17,661 nt of DNA, taken from the NCBI GenBank assembly GCA_964345925.1, contig CAYFSP010000034.1, positions 1-17,661 on the forward strand, given 5' to 3'. The stretch is from Miniphocaeibacter sp964345925. Lineage in GTDB: Bacteria > Bacillota > Clostridia > Tissierellales > Peptoniphilaceae. Under the pieces are notes generated by a model that searched no databases, had not been told where the DNA came from, and was given only the letters and a program-made list of their open reading frames with translations. The position numbers were made by a program, and so were the translations under genes. Of this stretch, positions 7,016 to 15,173 are shown one piece after another. Within the stretch, counting starts at the first letter, position 1. Each line of letters starts with the position of its first letter.

Positions 7016-7299
7016 TATTCAACAACCTTTTTCAATCTAAAATATCCATATTCTCTATCAGTAGAATTTTTTAAAGCCATTTCCCTACTTATACTTTCCT
7101 CTACTATATCTTCTCTTAAAACCGTCTCATGGTTAGAAGGCATTTCCATCATATCAACATTAGAGGTATCAACATCATTAATAGTATTTGCAAAATTTAA
7201 TACTGTATTAAATTTATTTTTCATTATTTCCAGTTCGTCTTCGCTAATTTTTAATTTAGCCAAACCGTATATTCTTTTTACTTCATCTATATCAATCAT
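7015..7299 (-). CDS. gatC: Asp-tRNA(Asn)/Glu-tRNA(Gln) amidotransferase subunit C
   Basis: GatC is the small strap-like subunit that wraps around GatA and holds it to GatB. I place the start at the ATG at 7299, which gives 94 residues beginning MIDIDEVKRIYGLAKL, because a good Shine-Dalgarno (GGAGAG) lies just upstream and 94-95 residues is the family length. The reading frame stays open 14 codons further upstream (to 7341), but that extension has no ribosome-binding site and is not expected for GatC. The segment LAKLKISEDELE and the C-terminal MEMPSNHETVLREDIV block are typical. The stop overlaps the gatA start by one base. Confidence 0.92.
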   Translation of the reverse strand: MIDIDEVKRIYGLAKLKISEDELEIMKNKFNTVLNFANTINDVDTSNVDMMEMPSNHETVLREDIVEESISREMALKNSTDREYGYFRLKKVVE

Positions 7300-7381
7300 A
7301 TACTCTCCTATACAAATTAATCTATTTTTAAATTTTATCATATATATTTTTTCTTTTCATTAAAAACTTATACTACAATAA

Positions 7382-8257
7382 CTATTTTCCTACTTTATTT
7401 TCCCTACCATAGTAAAATAAATATTGCTGAGCATATCCAGCTAAATCGCCAAAGAACTCATGGGCATATCCTTCTATGGATTTTAAACTTGTTTCCTTCT
7501 TAATATATAATTCCTCCATAACTCTCTTAATCCATACATCAACAGGGAATGTTTCACCTCTGCCGTAAGCAAAAAGCATTATACAAGATGCGACTTTAGG
7601 ACCTACTCCAGGTAATTTTACAAGCTCCTGTTTTAAATCATTACTATTTAATTCTATGCTCTTAGAAATATTCAATTCATTATTTGCAATAATCTTAGAG
7701 GTGTCCACTATTCTCTTATCTCTAAAACCAACTCTTGAAACCTCTCTTAACTCTTCTACTGAAACCTCTGATAATTTTTCCGCTGTTGGAAACGAATAAT
7801 AATCTTCACCTTTATAGTTATCAATATATTCTCCATAGTTTTTAGATATGATTTCAATGGATTTTTTTATTCTTGGTATTTGATTATTTGCAGATATAAT
7901 AAATGATATAATGGTTTCAAATATATCCTGTTTTAAAATTCTAATTCCATATCCAAATTCTACAGCATCCTTTAACGTAATATCTTTCGATAATATATTT
8001 TTTATATTGGAATAATCAGTGTTTAAATCAAAATAATCTATCCATATATCATTAAAATCCGATTCATTTGTATTTCTAAAAACCACATTGTTATCATCAA
8101 TTATCACATTGATGACCTTATTAAAAGCAACTGATGTATAAGAACCATCTTCTTCTTTTTTCCATCTAAAAGCCTGACCACATTCAAAAATATGTTCAGG
8201 ATTAAAATCTTTGTTATCTGTTAAAATAATATTTTTATCTTTAATTTTATAATTCAT
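7382..8257 (-). CDS. ogg: OGG1-type 8-oxoguanine DNA glycosylase/AP lyase
   Basis: This base-excision repair enzyme removes 8-oxoguanine from DNA and cuts at the resulting site. The 291-residue protein has the N-terminal OGG1-specific domain (ECGQAFRWKK at 25-34), the ISFIISANNQIPRI helix, and the helix-hairpin-helix LPGVGPKVASCIMLFA with the catalytic lysine K221 and, 19 residues on, the aspartate D240 in FPVDVWIKRV. This is the eukaryote-like OGG1 form known from clostridia (Clostridium acetobutylicum has one), not Fpg/MutM. The start is an ATG preceded by AGGTGG, which lies immediately downstream of the glutamate dehydrogenase terminator. Whether it has its own promoter is unclear. gatC follows after 82 bases with no terminator between. 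Confidence 0.93.
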   Translation of the reverse strand: MNYKIKDKNIILTDNKDFNPEHIFECGQAFRWKKEEDGSYTSVAFNKVINVIIDDNNVVFRNTNESDFNDIWIDYFDLNTDYSNIKNILSKDITLKDAVEFGYGIRILKQDIFETIISFIISANNQIPRIKKSIEIISKNYGEYIDNYKGEDYYSFPTAEKLSEVSVEELREVSRVGFRDKRIVDTSKIIANNELNISKSIELNSNDLKQELVKLPGVGPKVASCIMLFAYGRGETFPVDVWIKRVMEELYIKKETSLKSIEGYAHEFFGDLAGYAQQYLFYYGRENKVGK

Positions 8258-8267
8258 TTAACCACCT

Positions 8268-8309
8268 AAAAAAGTCATAATATGATATATTTTATCATAT
8301 TATGACTTT
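8268..8309 (-). terminator. Intrinsic terminator after glutamate dehydrogenase
   Basis: A 17-bp perfect stem (8271-8287 with 8293-8309, 5-base loop) is followed on the minus strand by six T (complement of 8268-8273). It lies nine bases after the glutamate dehydrogenase stop and directly in front of the ribosome-binding site of the ogg gene. Confidence 0.85.
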
Positions 8310-8317
8310 AAATAATA

Positions 8318-9583
8318 CTAGTACCAACCTCTAAGTTTCATTGCTTCGGAAACTTTCTTAACTGAATACATATAAGTTGCTTCTCTAAAGGTAACTTTGT
8401 ATTCTTCCTTTACATTCCAAACATTGTTAAATGCGTTAACCATTGCTTCATCTTGTTTCTTTGCAACTTCTTCTTCATTCCAATAGTATCCATAAAGATT
8501 TTGTACCCACTCAAAGTAGGAAACGGTAACACCACCTGAATTTGCTAAAATATCAGGAACAACTATAATACCCTTATCCTTCAATATTTCATCAGCCTCT
8601 AATGATACTGGTCCATTTGCTGCTTCAACTATAACTTTAGCAGTAATCATTTTTGCTTCATCAACTTTAATTGCATTTTCTAATGCTGCTGGAACCAATA
8701 AGTCTAAATCCAATTTCCAAAAGTCATCTAGTGAAATCTCTTTAGCTCCATCTATATTTTCCAATACACCATTTTTATCAATGCTATTTTGAAGTTCTTC
8801 GTAAGTAAAACCTTCCTCTTTATATAGAGCATAGGTTCCTTTTGAATTTGAATACTCACCAATAGCAACAACTTTTGCACCAAGATCTATAAGATTTTTC
8901 ACAGCATAACTTCCAACGTTACCAAAACCTTGTACTGCTGTTCTCTTGCTTTCCAATGATTCACCAATACTTTTAAATGTTTCCTTAGCTATAATTGCAA
9001 CTCCTAAACCAGTTGCTTCTGTTCTTCCTAATGAACCACCTAATTCTATTGGTTTACCAGTAAAAACTCCTATAGCATCCTCACCATTTAATGCAATGTA
9101 TTCATCTAACATCCATCCCATAATTTGACCATTAGTATTAACATCTGGAGCTGGAATATCAATTTTTTCACCTAAGTACTTATTTAATTTCCTTACATAC
9201 CCTCTAGAGAGTCTCTCCAATTCATTTTGTGATAATTCATTTGGATCAACGGCAATTCCACCTTTACCACCACCATATGGTATACCTGTTACAGAACATT
9301 TAAATGTCATCCACATGGATAAAGCCTTAACTTCATCTAAGTTTACTTGAGGATGAAATCTAATTCCACCTTTAGAAGGACCTACTGCAGAACTATGTGC
9401 AGATCTATATCCTTTAAATGTACGAATAGTTCCATTATCCATTTTAACTGGAATGGTTATCTCTATAACCCTTTCTGGCTCTTTAAGCAACTCATAAATA
9501 GCTGGGTCCAAATTCAATTTATCACAAGCAACTTTTAATTGAGCTTGTGCACTTACTAACGGATTTAACTCTTCTTTACTCAT
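8318..9583 (-). CDS. gdh: NAD-dependent glutamate dehydrogenase
   Basis: This enzyme oxidatively deaminates glutamate to 2-oxoglutarate and ammonia, the first step of glutamate fermentation by the hydroxyglutarate pathway in peptoniphili and clostridia. At 421 residues it is the size of the Peptoniphilus asaccharolyticus enzyme. Visible residues include K71 in SKGGIRFHP, K95, the catalytic K107 in PYGGGKGG, D147 in APDVNT, and the Rossmann motif GFGNVG at 219-224. The second strand ends VVAIGE with E243; an acidic residue there fits preference for NAD+ over NADP+. The gene has its own promoter (9622-9650) and its own terminator, so it is a single-gene unit, and in a glutamate fermenter it would be highly expressed. 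The Shine-Dalgarno (GAGAGTGGG) is only moderate. Confidence 0.96.
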   Translation of the reverse strand: MSKEELNPLVSAQAQLKVACDKLNLDPAIYELLKEPERVIEITIPVKMDNGTIRTFKGYRSAHSSAVGPSKGGIRFHPQVNLDEVKALSMWMTFKCSVTGIPYGGGKGGIAVDPNELSQNELERLSRGYVRKLNKYLGEKIDIPAPDVNTNGQIMGWMLDEYIALNGEDAIGVFTGKPIELGGSLGRTEATGLGVAIIAKETFKSIGESLESKRTAVQGFGNVGSYAVKNLIDLGAKVVAIGEYSNSKGTYALYKEEGFTYEELQNSIDKNGVLENIDGAKEISLDDFWKLDLDLLVPAALENAIKVDEAKMITAKVIVEAANGPVSLEADEILKDKGIIVVPDILANSGGVTVSYFEWVQNLYGYYWNEEEVAKKQDEAMVNAFNNVWNVKEEYKVTFREATYMYSVKKVSEAMKLRGWY

Positions 9584-9621
9584 ATTCCCACTCTCTTTCC
9601 TGTATACTAATTTATTAAATA

Positions 9622-9650
9622 ATTTTACTACATTAACGTATCTTATTCAA
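9622..9650 (-). promoter_or_regulatory. Promoter of glutamate dehydrogenase gene
   Basis: On the minus strand, TTGAAT (complement of 9645-9650) and TAAAAT (complement of 9622-9627) are separated by exactly 17 bases, a good housekeeping sigma-A promoter about 40 bases upstream of the ATG. It lies immediately after the stop of the glutaredoxin-like gene. No operator is apparent. Confidence 0.65.
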
Positions 9651-9653
9651 CTT

Positions 9654-9902
9654 TTATATTATTTCGTCTATATTGAATGATATTTTAGAATCCTTTATAA
9701 AACAAGGTATACCAACAGAACCATTTTCCTTTACTGGATTAAATTCTTCTCTACTATCTCTTATTTTCAAGAACTCTTTTAAATTTTTCATAGAGTCGGT
9801 TATATTTATATATTCATAATCTATTTCTTTACTATCCAAAATTTTTAATGCTGGTGGGCAGTTTGGACATTTATCTGATCCATATACTGTTAATTTTCCC
9901 AT
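9654..9902 (-). CDS. Glutaredoxin-related protein (COG4545-like)
   Basis: This 82-residue thioredoxin-fold protein has a CPNC active site at 12-15 after the strand LTVYGSDK, the cis-proline segment VGIPCFIKD, and the block NLKEFLKIRDSREEFNPVKENG typical of the COG4545 glutaredoxin-related proteins of anaerobic Firmicutes. It probably acts as a cytosolic dithiol reductant, but its partner is unknown. The ATG shares one base with the glyQS stop (TAATG), so it is translated from the glyQS message and should fall under the same glycine T-box. No terminator separates the two genes. Why a redox protein should be tied to glycyl-tRNA supply is not evident from the sequence. Confidence 0.85.
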   Translation of the reverse strand: MGKLTVYGSDKCPNCPPALKILDSKEIDYEYINITDSMKNLKEFLKIRDSREEFNPVKENGSVGIPCFIKDSKISFNIDEII

Positions 9903-11296
9903 TATAATCTCACTTTCTCTGATAGAAAGTCAACTAAATCATCTATTTTCATTCTTTCCTGTTCCATGCTGTCCCTATGTCTAATAGTTACTGTATCGTC
10001 TTCTAAAGTATCAAAATCTATTGTAATACAGTAAGGAGTTCCTGCTTCATCCTGTCTTCTATATCTTTTACCAATTGAACCTGAAACATCTGTATCAACG
10101 TTAAAATATTTAGATAATTTTTCATAAACTTCATCTGATTTTTCAGATAATTTTTTAGTCAAAGGTAAAATTGCTGCTTTAAAAGGAGCTAAAGCTGGAT
10201 GTAATTTCATTACATTTCTTGTACTTCCATCTTCCAGTTCCTCTTCTTCGTATGCATTACAAAACAATGTTAAGAAAAGTCTATCAACACCTACAGATGG
10301 TTCTATAACATATGGAGTATATTTTTTATTGGTTTGAGGATCCATATATTGCATATCCTCTCCTGATCCTTCAGTATGCTGTTTTAAATCATAATCCGTT
10401 CTATCAGCAATACCCCATAATTCACCCCAACCAAATGGAAATTGATACTCTATATCAGTAGTTGCAACACTATAGAATGAAAGTTCCTCTTCACCATGAT
10501 CTCTCAATCTTAAGCTATCTTCTTCTACACCTAATTCCAATAGAAATTCCTTACAGAAATTTCTCCAATATTTAAACCATTCTAAATCTGTTCCTGGCTC
10601 ACAGAAGAACTGTAATTCCATCTGTTCAAACTCCCTAGTTCTAAATATGAAATTTCCTGGAGTGATTTCATTTCTAAAGGATTTACCTATTTGACCAATA
10701 CCAAAAGGTATTTTTTTTCTTGATGTTCTTTGCACATTTTTAAAGTTAACAAAAATTCCCTGTGCAGTTTCAGGTCTTAAATAAATTTCAGATGTACTAT
10801 CTTCTGTAACTCCTTGAAATGTTTTAAACATTAAATTAAATTTTCTAATATCAGTATAATTAAATTTTCCACATTTTGGACATTTAATATTCTCTTTATT
10901 AATAATGTCCATTAATTCTTCGTTCGTATATCCATCAAGGCCTACGATTTCTTCATTTTTTTCATCCATATAATAATCTTCAATTAATTTATCAGCTCTA
11001 AATCTTGATTTACATTCTTTACAGTCTATTAACGGATCAGAAAATCCACCAACATGACCTGATGCAACCCAAACTTGTGGATTCATTAATATGGCAGCAT
11101 CTATTCCAACATTATATTTAGATTCTTGAATGAATTTTTTCCACCAAGCTTTCTTTACATTGTTCTTTAATTCAACTCCTAGAGGGCCATAATCCCAAGT
11201 GTTTGATAATCCTCCATATATTTCAGATCCAGGATATATAAATCCTCTCATCTTAGCTAAACTCACTACATTTTCCATTGTTATTTCTCTAGACAT
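9902..11296 (-). CDS. glyQS: Glycyl-tRNA synthetase, single-chain class II (alpha2) type
   Basis: The enzyme charges tRNA(Gly). It is the single-chain dimeric form (464 residues), not the two-subunit GlyQ/GlyS form. Class II signatures are clear: the N-terminal KMRGFIYPGSEIYGG and WDYGPLG, motif 2 in SFRNEITPGNFIFRTREFEQ, the glycine-binding QFPFGWGELWGIADRTDYDL stretch, and motif 3 in EPSVGVDRLFLTLF. Four cysteines, C92, C95, C139 and C142, form a probable zinc knuckle in the insertion. A C-terminal anticodon-binding domain follows. The ATG has a strong AGGAGG eight bases before it and is preceded by a glycine T-box leader, so expression should rise when tRNA(Gly) is uncharged. It is coupled to the glutaredoxin-like gene by a one-base overlap. 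Confidence 0.97.
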   Translation of the reverse strand: MSREITMENVVSLAKMRGFIYPGSEIYGGLSNTWDYGPLGVELKNNVKKAWWKKFIQESKYNVGIDAAILMNPQVWVASGHVGGFSDPLIDCKECKSRFRADKLIEDYYMDEKNEEIVGLDGYTNEELMDIINKENIKCPKCGKFNYTDIRKFNLMFKTFQGVTEDSTSEIYLRPETAQGIFVNFKNVQRTSRKKIPFGIGQIGKSFRNEITPGNFIFRTREFEQMELQFFCEPGTDLEWFKYWRNFCKEFLLELGVEEDSLRLRDHGEEELSFYSVATTDIEYQFPFGWGELWGIADRTDYDLKQHTEGSGEDMQYMDPQTNKKYTPYVIEPSVGVDRLFLTLFCNAYEEEELEDGSTRNVMKLHPALAPFKAAILPLTKKLSEKSDEVYEKLSKYFNVDTDVSGSIGKRYRRQDEAGTPYCITIDFDTLEDDTVTIRHRDSMEQERMKIDDLVDFLSEKVRL

Positions 11297-11316
11297 AATT
11301 CCTCCTAAAATATAAA

Positions 11317-11362
11317 TAAAAAAACTCCCATACCTCTAGCAAAAGCTAGGGACGAAAGTTTT
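11317..11362 (-). terminator. T-box regulated terminator upstream of glyQS
   Basis: The minus strand carries an imperfect hairpin in which AAAACT pairs with AGTTTT, CCC with GGG and TAGC with GCTA around a four-T loop, followed by a run of seven T. It lies directly after the conserved T-box sequence, whose 3' half can pair with the hairpin's 5' arm region to form the antiterminator. Confidence 0.85.
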
Positions 11363-11510
11363 CCGCGGTTCCACCCTATTTACGGCATAGCCGTCTCTTT
11401 ATTAACGAACTCAAAGCTGCCCAATATAATTTATATGCTAATTCCCACCATCTATTAGCTCTCTACAAAATAAAATTATATATCCTTCTTCTCACTGTCC
11501 TATTCAAATT
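11318..11510 (-). promoter_or_regulatory. Glycine T-box riboswitch
   Basis: The leader of glyQS has the T-box core AGGGTGGAACCGCGG (complement of 11363-11377). The TGGA in it pairs with the UCCA end expected of uncharged tRNA(Gly). Further upstream is a Stem I region containing an AGTGA segment, an AG-rich bulge (AGAGAG) and a GGTGGGAAT terminal-loop-like segment. The sequence TTGGGCAGC contains a GGC glycine specifier (complement of 11419-11421) followed by a purine, as in known T-boxes. Uncharged tRNA(Gly) would stabilise the antiterminator and let glyQS and the glutaredoxin-like gene be transcribed. The exact 5' boundary is approximate. Confidence 0.93.
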
Positions 11511-11518
11511 TACAATAA

Positions 11519-11524
11519 AGTATA
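11519..11524 (-). promoter_or_regulatory. Possible -10 element for the T-box transcript
   Basis: TATACT on the minus strand lies just upstream of the T-box Stem I and 34-39 bases downstream of the preceding gene's stop. No good -35 hexamer is found 16-18 bases upstream, so the call depends on its position. Read-through from coaD and its neighbour is also possible because I see no terminator after the gene ending at 11558. Confidence 0.35.
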
Positions 11525-11557
11525 TCTTATCTATTAAAGGTATTTGTTTTGTACGGA

Positions 11558-12034
11558 TTAATCTTGTTTAAGTTCTTTTCTATCCTCTTCTAAATCGTTT
11601 AAAATATCCTTTAATCTCTCTTGTGTTGCTGCTAACATCTCATCAACATAAGTCATTGATTGAGTTTTTAACACTCTTGCATTCTCTTCCGCTTTAGTTA
11701 CTATATTCTCAGCAAAATCATTAGCACTTTTTGTTATTTCATGTTCACTAATCATATTGTTGAAAGTATCTTTAGCGTCATTGATAATTTTATCTGCTTC
11801 TTTGCTTGCATTATCTTTAATCGTTTGTGAATCCCTTTCAGCTTCTGCTAAGATTCTGTCCTTTTCTTCATTTACCCATTGGGCTTGTTTTATTTCCCCT
11901 GGTAAATTTTGTCTAATCTGTTGTAATAGATGAAAAACTTCATCTGTATCAACCATTACTTTTTTTGAAAATGGAACTGTAGAAGCTTCATCTAATATGT
12001 CTTCTATTTCTTCAATTATTTGAAGTACATCCAT
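11558..12034 (-). CDS. Conserved coiled-coil protein (DivIVA-like / V-ATPase subunit H-like)
   Basis: This 158-residue acidic, largely helical protein belongs to a conserved clostridial family found next to coaD and often annotated as ATPase or V-type ATPase subunit H. It begins MDVLQIIEEIEDILDEAS, has the segment FSKKVMVDTDEVFHLLQQIRQNLPGEIKQAQWV at about 22-54, then a long heptad-rich coiled coil rich in Glu, Lys and Ala. There is no nucleotide-binding motif, so ATPase is a misleading name; a DivIVA-like scaffold role is a guess. I choose the ATG at 12034 over the one at 12049, because the GGGGGT ribosome-binding site lies between them and would be inside the coding region of the longer form. 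Confidence 0.85.
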   Translation of the reverse strand: MDVLQIIEEIEDILDEASTVPFSKKVMVDTDEVFHLLQQIRQNLPGEIKQAQWVNEEKDRILAEAERDSQTIKDNASKEADKIINDAKDTFNNMISEHEITKSANDFAENIVTKAEENARVLKTQSMTYVDEMLAATQERLKDILNDLEEDRKELKQD

Positions 12035-12103
12035 ACAAATACCCCCCATTATTTTAATAATTCTTTAAACATTATATATTAAAAAGCTTAATTATACAAG
12101 ATT

Positions 12104-12583
12104 TTAGTTAATATTATATCTTTCTTTTAATAATTTATATGCTAATTCTGGTACAAAATTACTTATATCTCCTCCGAAGTAAATTATCTCCTTAACTAAC
12201 GAAGAGCTTACGAAGGAATATTTTGCATTGGAAACTAGAAAAAGTGTCTCTAAATCCTTGTCCAATTCTCTATTCATCAATGCCATTTGTACTTCTTTTT
12301 CATAATCTGAAACCTCTCTAAGTCCTCTTACTATTAATTTACAGTCTATTTTTTTTGCATAATCCACCAATAATCCTGAAAAGGATACTACCCTTACATT
12401 TTTCAAATCTTTACATGCATCTTCTATTATTTCTATTCTCTCTTCAACTGTAAATAGACTATTTTTATTTCTATTATTTAAAATTGCAATATAGACTTCA
12501 TCGAATTTTTCTGAAACCCTGTTTATAATATCTAAATGTCCTAAAGTTATAGGATCAAAACTCCCTGGATAAATTATTTTCAT
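12104..12583 (-). CDS. coaD: Phosphopantetheine adenylyltransferase
   Basis: CoaD transfers AMP from ATP to 4'-phosphopantetheine, the penultimate step of coenzyme A synthesis. At 159 residues it has the normal length. It shows the nucleotidyltransferase motif YPGSFDPITLGHLDII (5-20, with H16 of the TxGH box), the LFTVEERIEII segment, LIVRGLR (84-90), and the SSSLVKEI block near the C-terminus, which corresponds to the ISSTxVR motif. The start is preceded by AGGGG, and only one base lies between its ATG and the rsmD stop codon; rsmD-coaD adjacency is standard in Firmicutes. Confidence 0.97.
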   Translation of the reverse strand: MKIIYPGSFDPITLGHLDIINRVSEKFDEVYIAILNNRNKNSLFTVEERIEIIEDACKDLKNVRVVSFSGLLVDYAKKIDCKLIVRGLREVSDYEKEVQMALMNRELDKDLETLFLVSNAKYSFVSSSLVKEIIYFGGDISNFVPELAYKLLKERYNIN

Positions 12584-12584
12584 A

Positions 12585-13133
12585 TTATTCCCCTAAATTT
12601 AAAAAGTATATATGTTTTCTTCCATATTTTTTTTCTTTAATAATATTATAACCTTCAAGACTTAACTTTTCATTACTTTCTACAATAATGATTCCGTCAT
12701 CTTCTAAAAGTTGTAATTCTTCTATTAACTTTAATGAATTATAATATATATTCATATTTTCATAAGGAGGATCTAAATATATATAATCAAATTTTTTTCC
12801 TATTTCAATTTTTATCTTACTTAGATTTCTTATATAATCTCCCAAATAGACCTTACTATTATCCGTAAATTTCGCACTTTTAATATTATCTTTTATGCAA
12901 TTAATATTACTTCTACTAATATCAGAAAATACAGCGTATTTAGCACCTCTACTCAAAAACTCTAACCCTATGTTGCCTGTACCTGCAAAAAGGTCTAATA
13001 CATATGAATTTTCATCAATATCGTCTAATATATTGAATATTGACTCTTTGATTCTGTCCTCAGTAGGTCTAGTATTTTCATCCCTTGTAGAATATAATCT
13101 CTTACCTTTTCTACTACCTGAAATAATTCTCAT
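12585..13133 (-). CDS. rsmD: 16S rRNA (guanine(966)-N2)-methyltransferase
   Basis: RsmD methylates G966 of 16S rRNA in the assembled small subunit. The 182-residue protein opens with RIISGSRKGKRL and the family segment TRPTEDRIKESIFNIL (21-36). It has the SAM-binding VLDLFAGTGNIGLEFLSRGA (45-64) and the catalytic DPPY (121-124), the (D/N)PPY motif of amino-group methyltransferases. Length is typical. The ATG has GGAGAG upstream and begins seven bases after the recG stop, so recG, rsmD and coaD form a tight cluster. Confidence 0.96.
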   Translation of the reverse strand: MRIISGSRKGKRLYSTRDENTRPTEDRIKESIFNILDDIDENSYVLDLFAGTGNIGLEFLSRGAKYAVFSDISRSNINCIKDNIKSAKFTDNSKVYLGDYIRNLSKIKIEIGKKFDYIYLDPPYENMNIYYNSLKLIEELQLLEDDGIIIVESNEKLSLEGYNIIKEKKYGRKHIYFLNLGE

Positions 13134-13140
13134 ATCTCTC

Positions 13141-15165
13141 CTAATTAAATATAATATTTTCGTTTACATTTTTTATAAAAATCATGATTTTGTTCTTCAT
13201 CTGTAAATATGATCTATTGCTTAATAATTTCTTTTCAACAATTTCCTTTGCAATTGGCTGTACTGTACTCAGAAGATTTATATCATCATATATATTTGCT
13301 ATTTTCAAACTTGGCAAGCCAGATTGTTTAGTACCAATTAAATCTCCGCTACCTCTAAGTTCCAAATCCTTCTTTGAAATAACAAATCCATCATTTGAAC
13401 TTTGCATAATCCTCATTCTCTCCCTAGAGATTTTACTATTGGAGTTATTAATTAAAATACAGTAAGATTGATACTCGCCTCTTCCAACTCTACCTCTAAG
13501 CTGGTGCAACTGTGAAAGTCCAAATCTTTCAGCATTGTATATAATCATCGTATTGGAATTTGGAACATTTACACCAACTTCTATTACAGTTGTTGAAAAC
13601 AACACTTTAATTTCATTGTTTACAAATTTATTCATAATAATATCTTTTTCATCATTTTTCATTTTACCATGAATAAATGAAATTTCAATATTGTTGAAGT
13701 ATTCTGCTTTTAATCTATTATATAGATCCATTACAGAATTTAAGTCCAGTTTGTCAGACTCCTCAATCAATGGACATACTATATATCCTTGTCTTCCTGA
13801 ATTGATCTGCTTAATCAAGAAATTTATAACCCTTTTTTCATAATTCATATTCACAGCATACGTTTCTATTTCCTTTCTTCCTGGTGGAAGTGAATCAATT
13901 ATAGAAATATCTAAATCTCCATACATTGCTAAGGTTAAAGTTCTAGGAATTGGTGTAGCTGTCATAACCAATGTATCAACATTACCTTTTTTAGATATTG
14001 CTGCACGTTGTTTTACACCAAATCTATGTTGTTCATCTGTAATAACAAGTCCTATATTATTAAACTCTAGACTATCTTCTATAATTGCATGGGTTCCAAC
14101 TAAAATATCTATTTTCCCATATTTAACATCTTCATATATTCTATCCTTTTCTTTTTTGTTCAAGCTGCCCTTAAGCAATTCAACATTTATATTGAATTCC
14201 TTATAGACTTCTTTTAAAGAAATATAATGTTGCGTGGCTAGAATTTCAGTTGGAGCCATTAAAGCCGATTGATATCCATTATAAAATGATTTTATCATTG
14301 CAATAGCTGCTACTATAGTCTTACCTGATCCTACATCTCCTTGAATAAGTCTATTCATAGCATTTTTTGAATTCATATCTTCAAATATTTCGTCTACAAC
14401 CCTTATTTGTGCATCTGTTAATTTAAATGGTAAACTTTTAATGAACTCATTTACTTCCTCATAATCCTTAAACTCTATTCCTTCCTTGTCTACGTTCATC
14501 GTATCAAGGTTCAGAGATGTTTGTAATATTAATAATTCTTCAAATTTCAACGTTTTTCTCGATAACAATAGCATCTTTTCATTTTCTGGAAAATGTATAT
14601 TCCTTATTGCCAACTTTCTGTTTAAAAGGCAATATTTTTCAATAATATTATCAGGAAGTATATTTTCAACATCGTTATTATTTAAAGCTATCGTAATAAA
14701 TTTGTTTAGGTCATTATTTGATATTCCACTAGTTAAAGGATACACAGGGTAAATTTTACCAATATTTTTGCCAAATGTCTTTTCAACTATTGGCGATTCC
14801 ATATTCACAAAATTCTTCTTTTTATTTATTTTCCCATATATATAATATTTTTCTCCTACTCGTATGGAGTTTTTTATATATGGATTGTTAAACCAAGTAA
14901 TATTAATAATATTTTCTCCGTCTGTAGCCTTACATTTAGTTATAGACATATTCCTTCTAGGATATGATGTAGAACATGGTGAGATTATTTTAATGTAAAA
15001 AAGACCCATATCACCAGACTGTAAATCTTTAATATCGGTTATCTTACTTCTATCCTCATAACGATTAGGGTAATACTCCAATAAATCTGAAACATTGTAT
15101 ATTCCCAATTTATTTAATAATGCTTCTTTTTTAGGGCCTATGCCCTTTATACTTTTTAGTTCCAT
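13141..15165 (-). CDS. recG: ATP-dependent DNA helicase RecG
   Basis: RecG reverses stalled replication forks and branch-migrates Holliday junctions. The 674-residue protein has an N-terminal SIKGIGPKKEALLNKLGI segment, a wedge/OB domain (about 50-140), Walker A GDVGSGKT at 276-283, a DEQH box at 377-380, motif III MTATPIPRTL, and motifs V/VI in TTVIEVGVNVPNS and QLHQLRGRVGRG. The C-terminal FVISKKDLELRGSGDLIGTKQSG is typical. Length matches the family. The start is set by homology: no Shine-Dalgarno precedes the ATG; the 15 bases before it are only A and T, and the fakA terminator lies just upstream. Translation may be weak or use an AT-rich unstructured leader. Confidence 0.96.
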   Translation of the reverse strand: MELKSIKGIGPKKEALLNKLGIYNVSDLLEYYPNRYEDRSKITDIKDLQSGDMGLFYIKIISPCSTSYPRRNMSITKCKATDGENIINITWFNNPYIKNSIRVGEKYYIYGKINKKKNFVNMESPIVEKTFGKNIGKIYPVYPLTSGISNNDLNKFITIALNNNDVENILPDNIIEKYCLLNRKLAIRNIHFPENEKMLLLSRKTLKFEELLILQTSLNLDTMNVDKEGIEFKDYEEVNEFIKSLPFKLTDAQIRVVDEIFEDMNSKNAMNRLIQGDVGSGKTIVAAIAMIKSFYNGYQSALMAPTEILATQHYISLKEVYKEFNINVELLKGSLNKKEKDRIYEDVKYGKIDILVGTHAIIEDSLEFNNIGLVITDEQHRFGVKQRAAISKKGNVDTLVMTATPIPRTLTLAMYGDLDISIIDSLPPGRKEIETYAVNMNYEKRVINFLIKQINSGRQGYIVCPLIEESDKLDLNSVMDLYNRLKAEYFNNIEISFIHGKMKNDEKDIIMNKFVNNEIKVLFSTTVIEVGVNVPNSNTMIIYNAERFGLSQLHQLRGRVGRGEYQSYCILINNSNSKISRERMRIMQSSNDGFVISKKDLELRGSGDLIGTKQSGLPSLKIANIYDDINLLSTVQPIAKEIVEKKLLSNRSYLQMKNKIMIFIKNVNENIIFN

Positions 15166-15173
15166 AATTATAA

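Noticed and set aside
7300..7341. Longer gatC with 14 extra N-terminal residues
   Set aside because: The extension has no ribosome-binding site, while GGAGAG sits just before the ATG at 7299, and 94 residues matches the family length.
12895..13206. A 103-codon plus-strand open frame over rsmD and the recG end
   Set aside because: It is antisense to two clearly conserved genes, has no ribosome-binding site and no recognisable motif.
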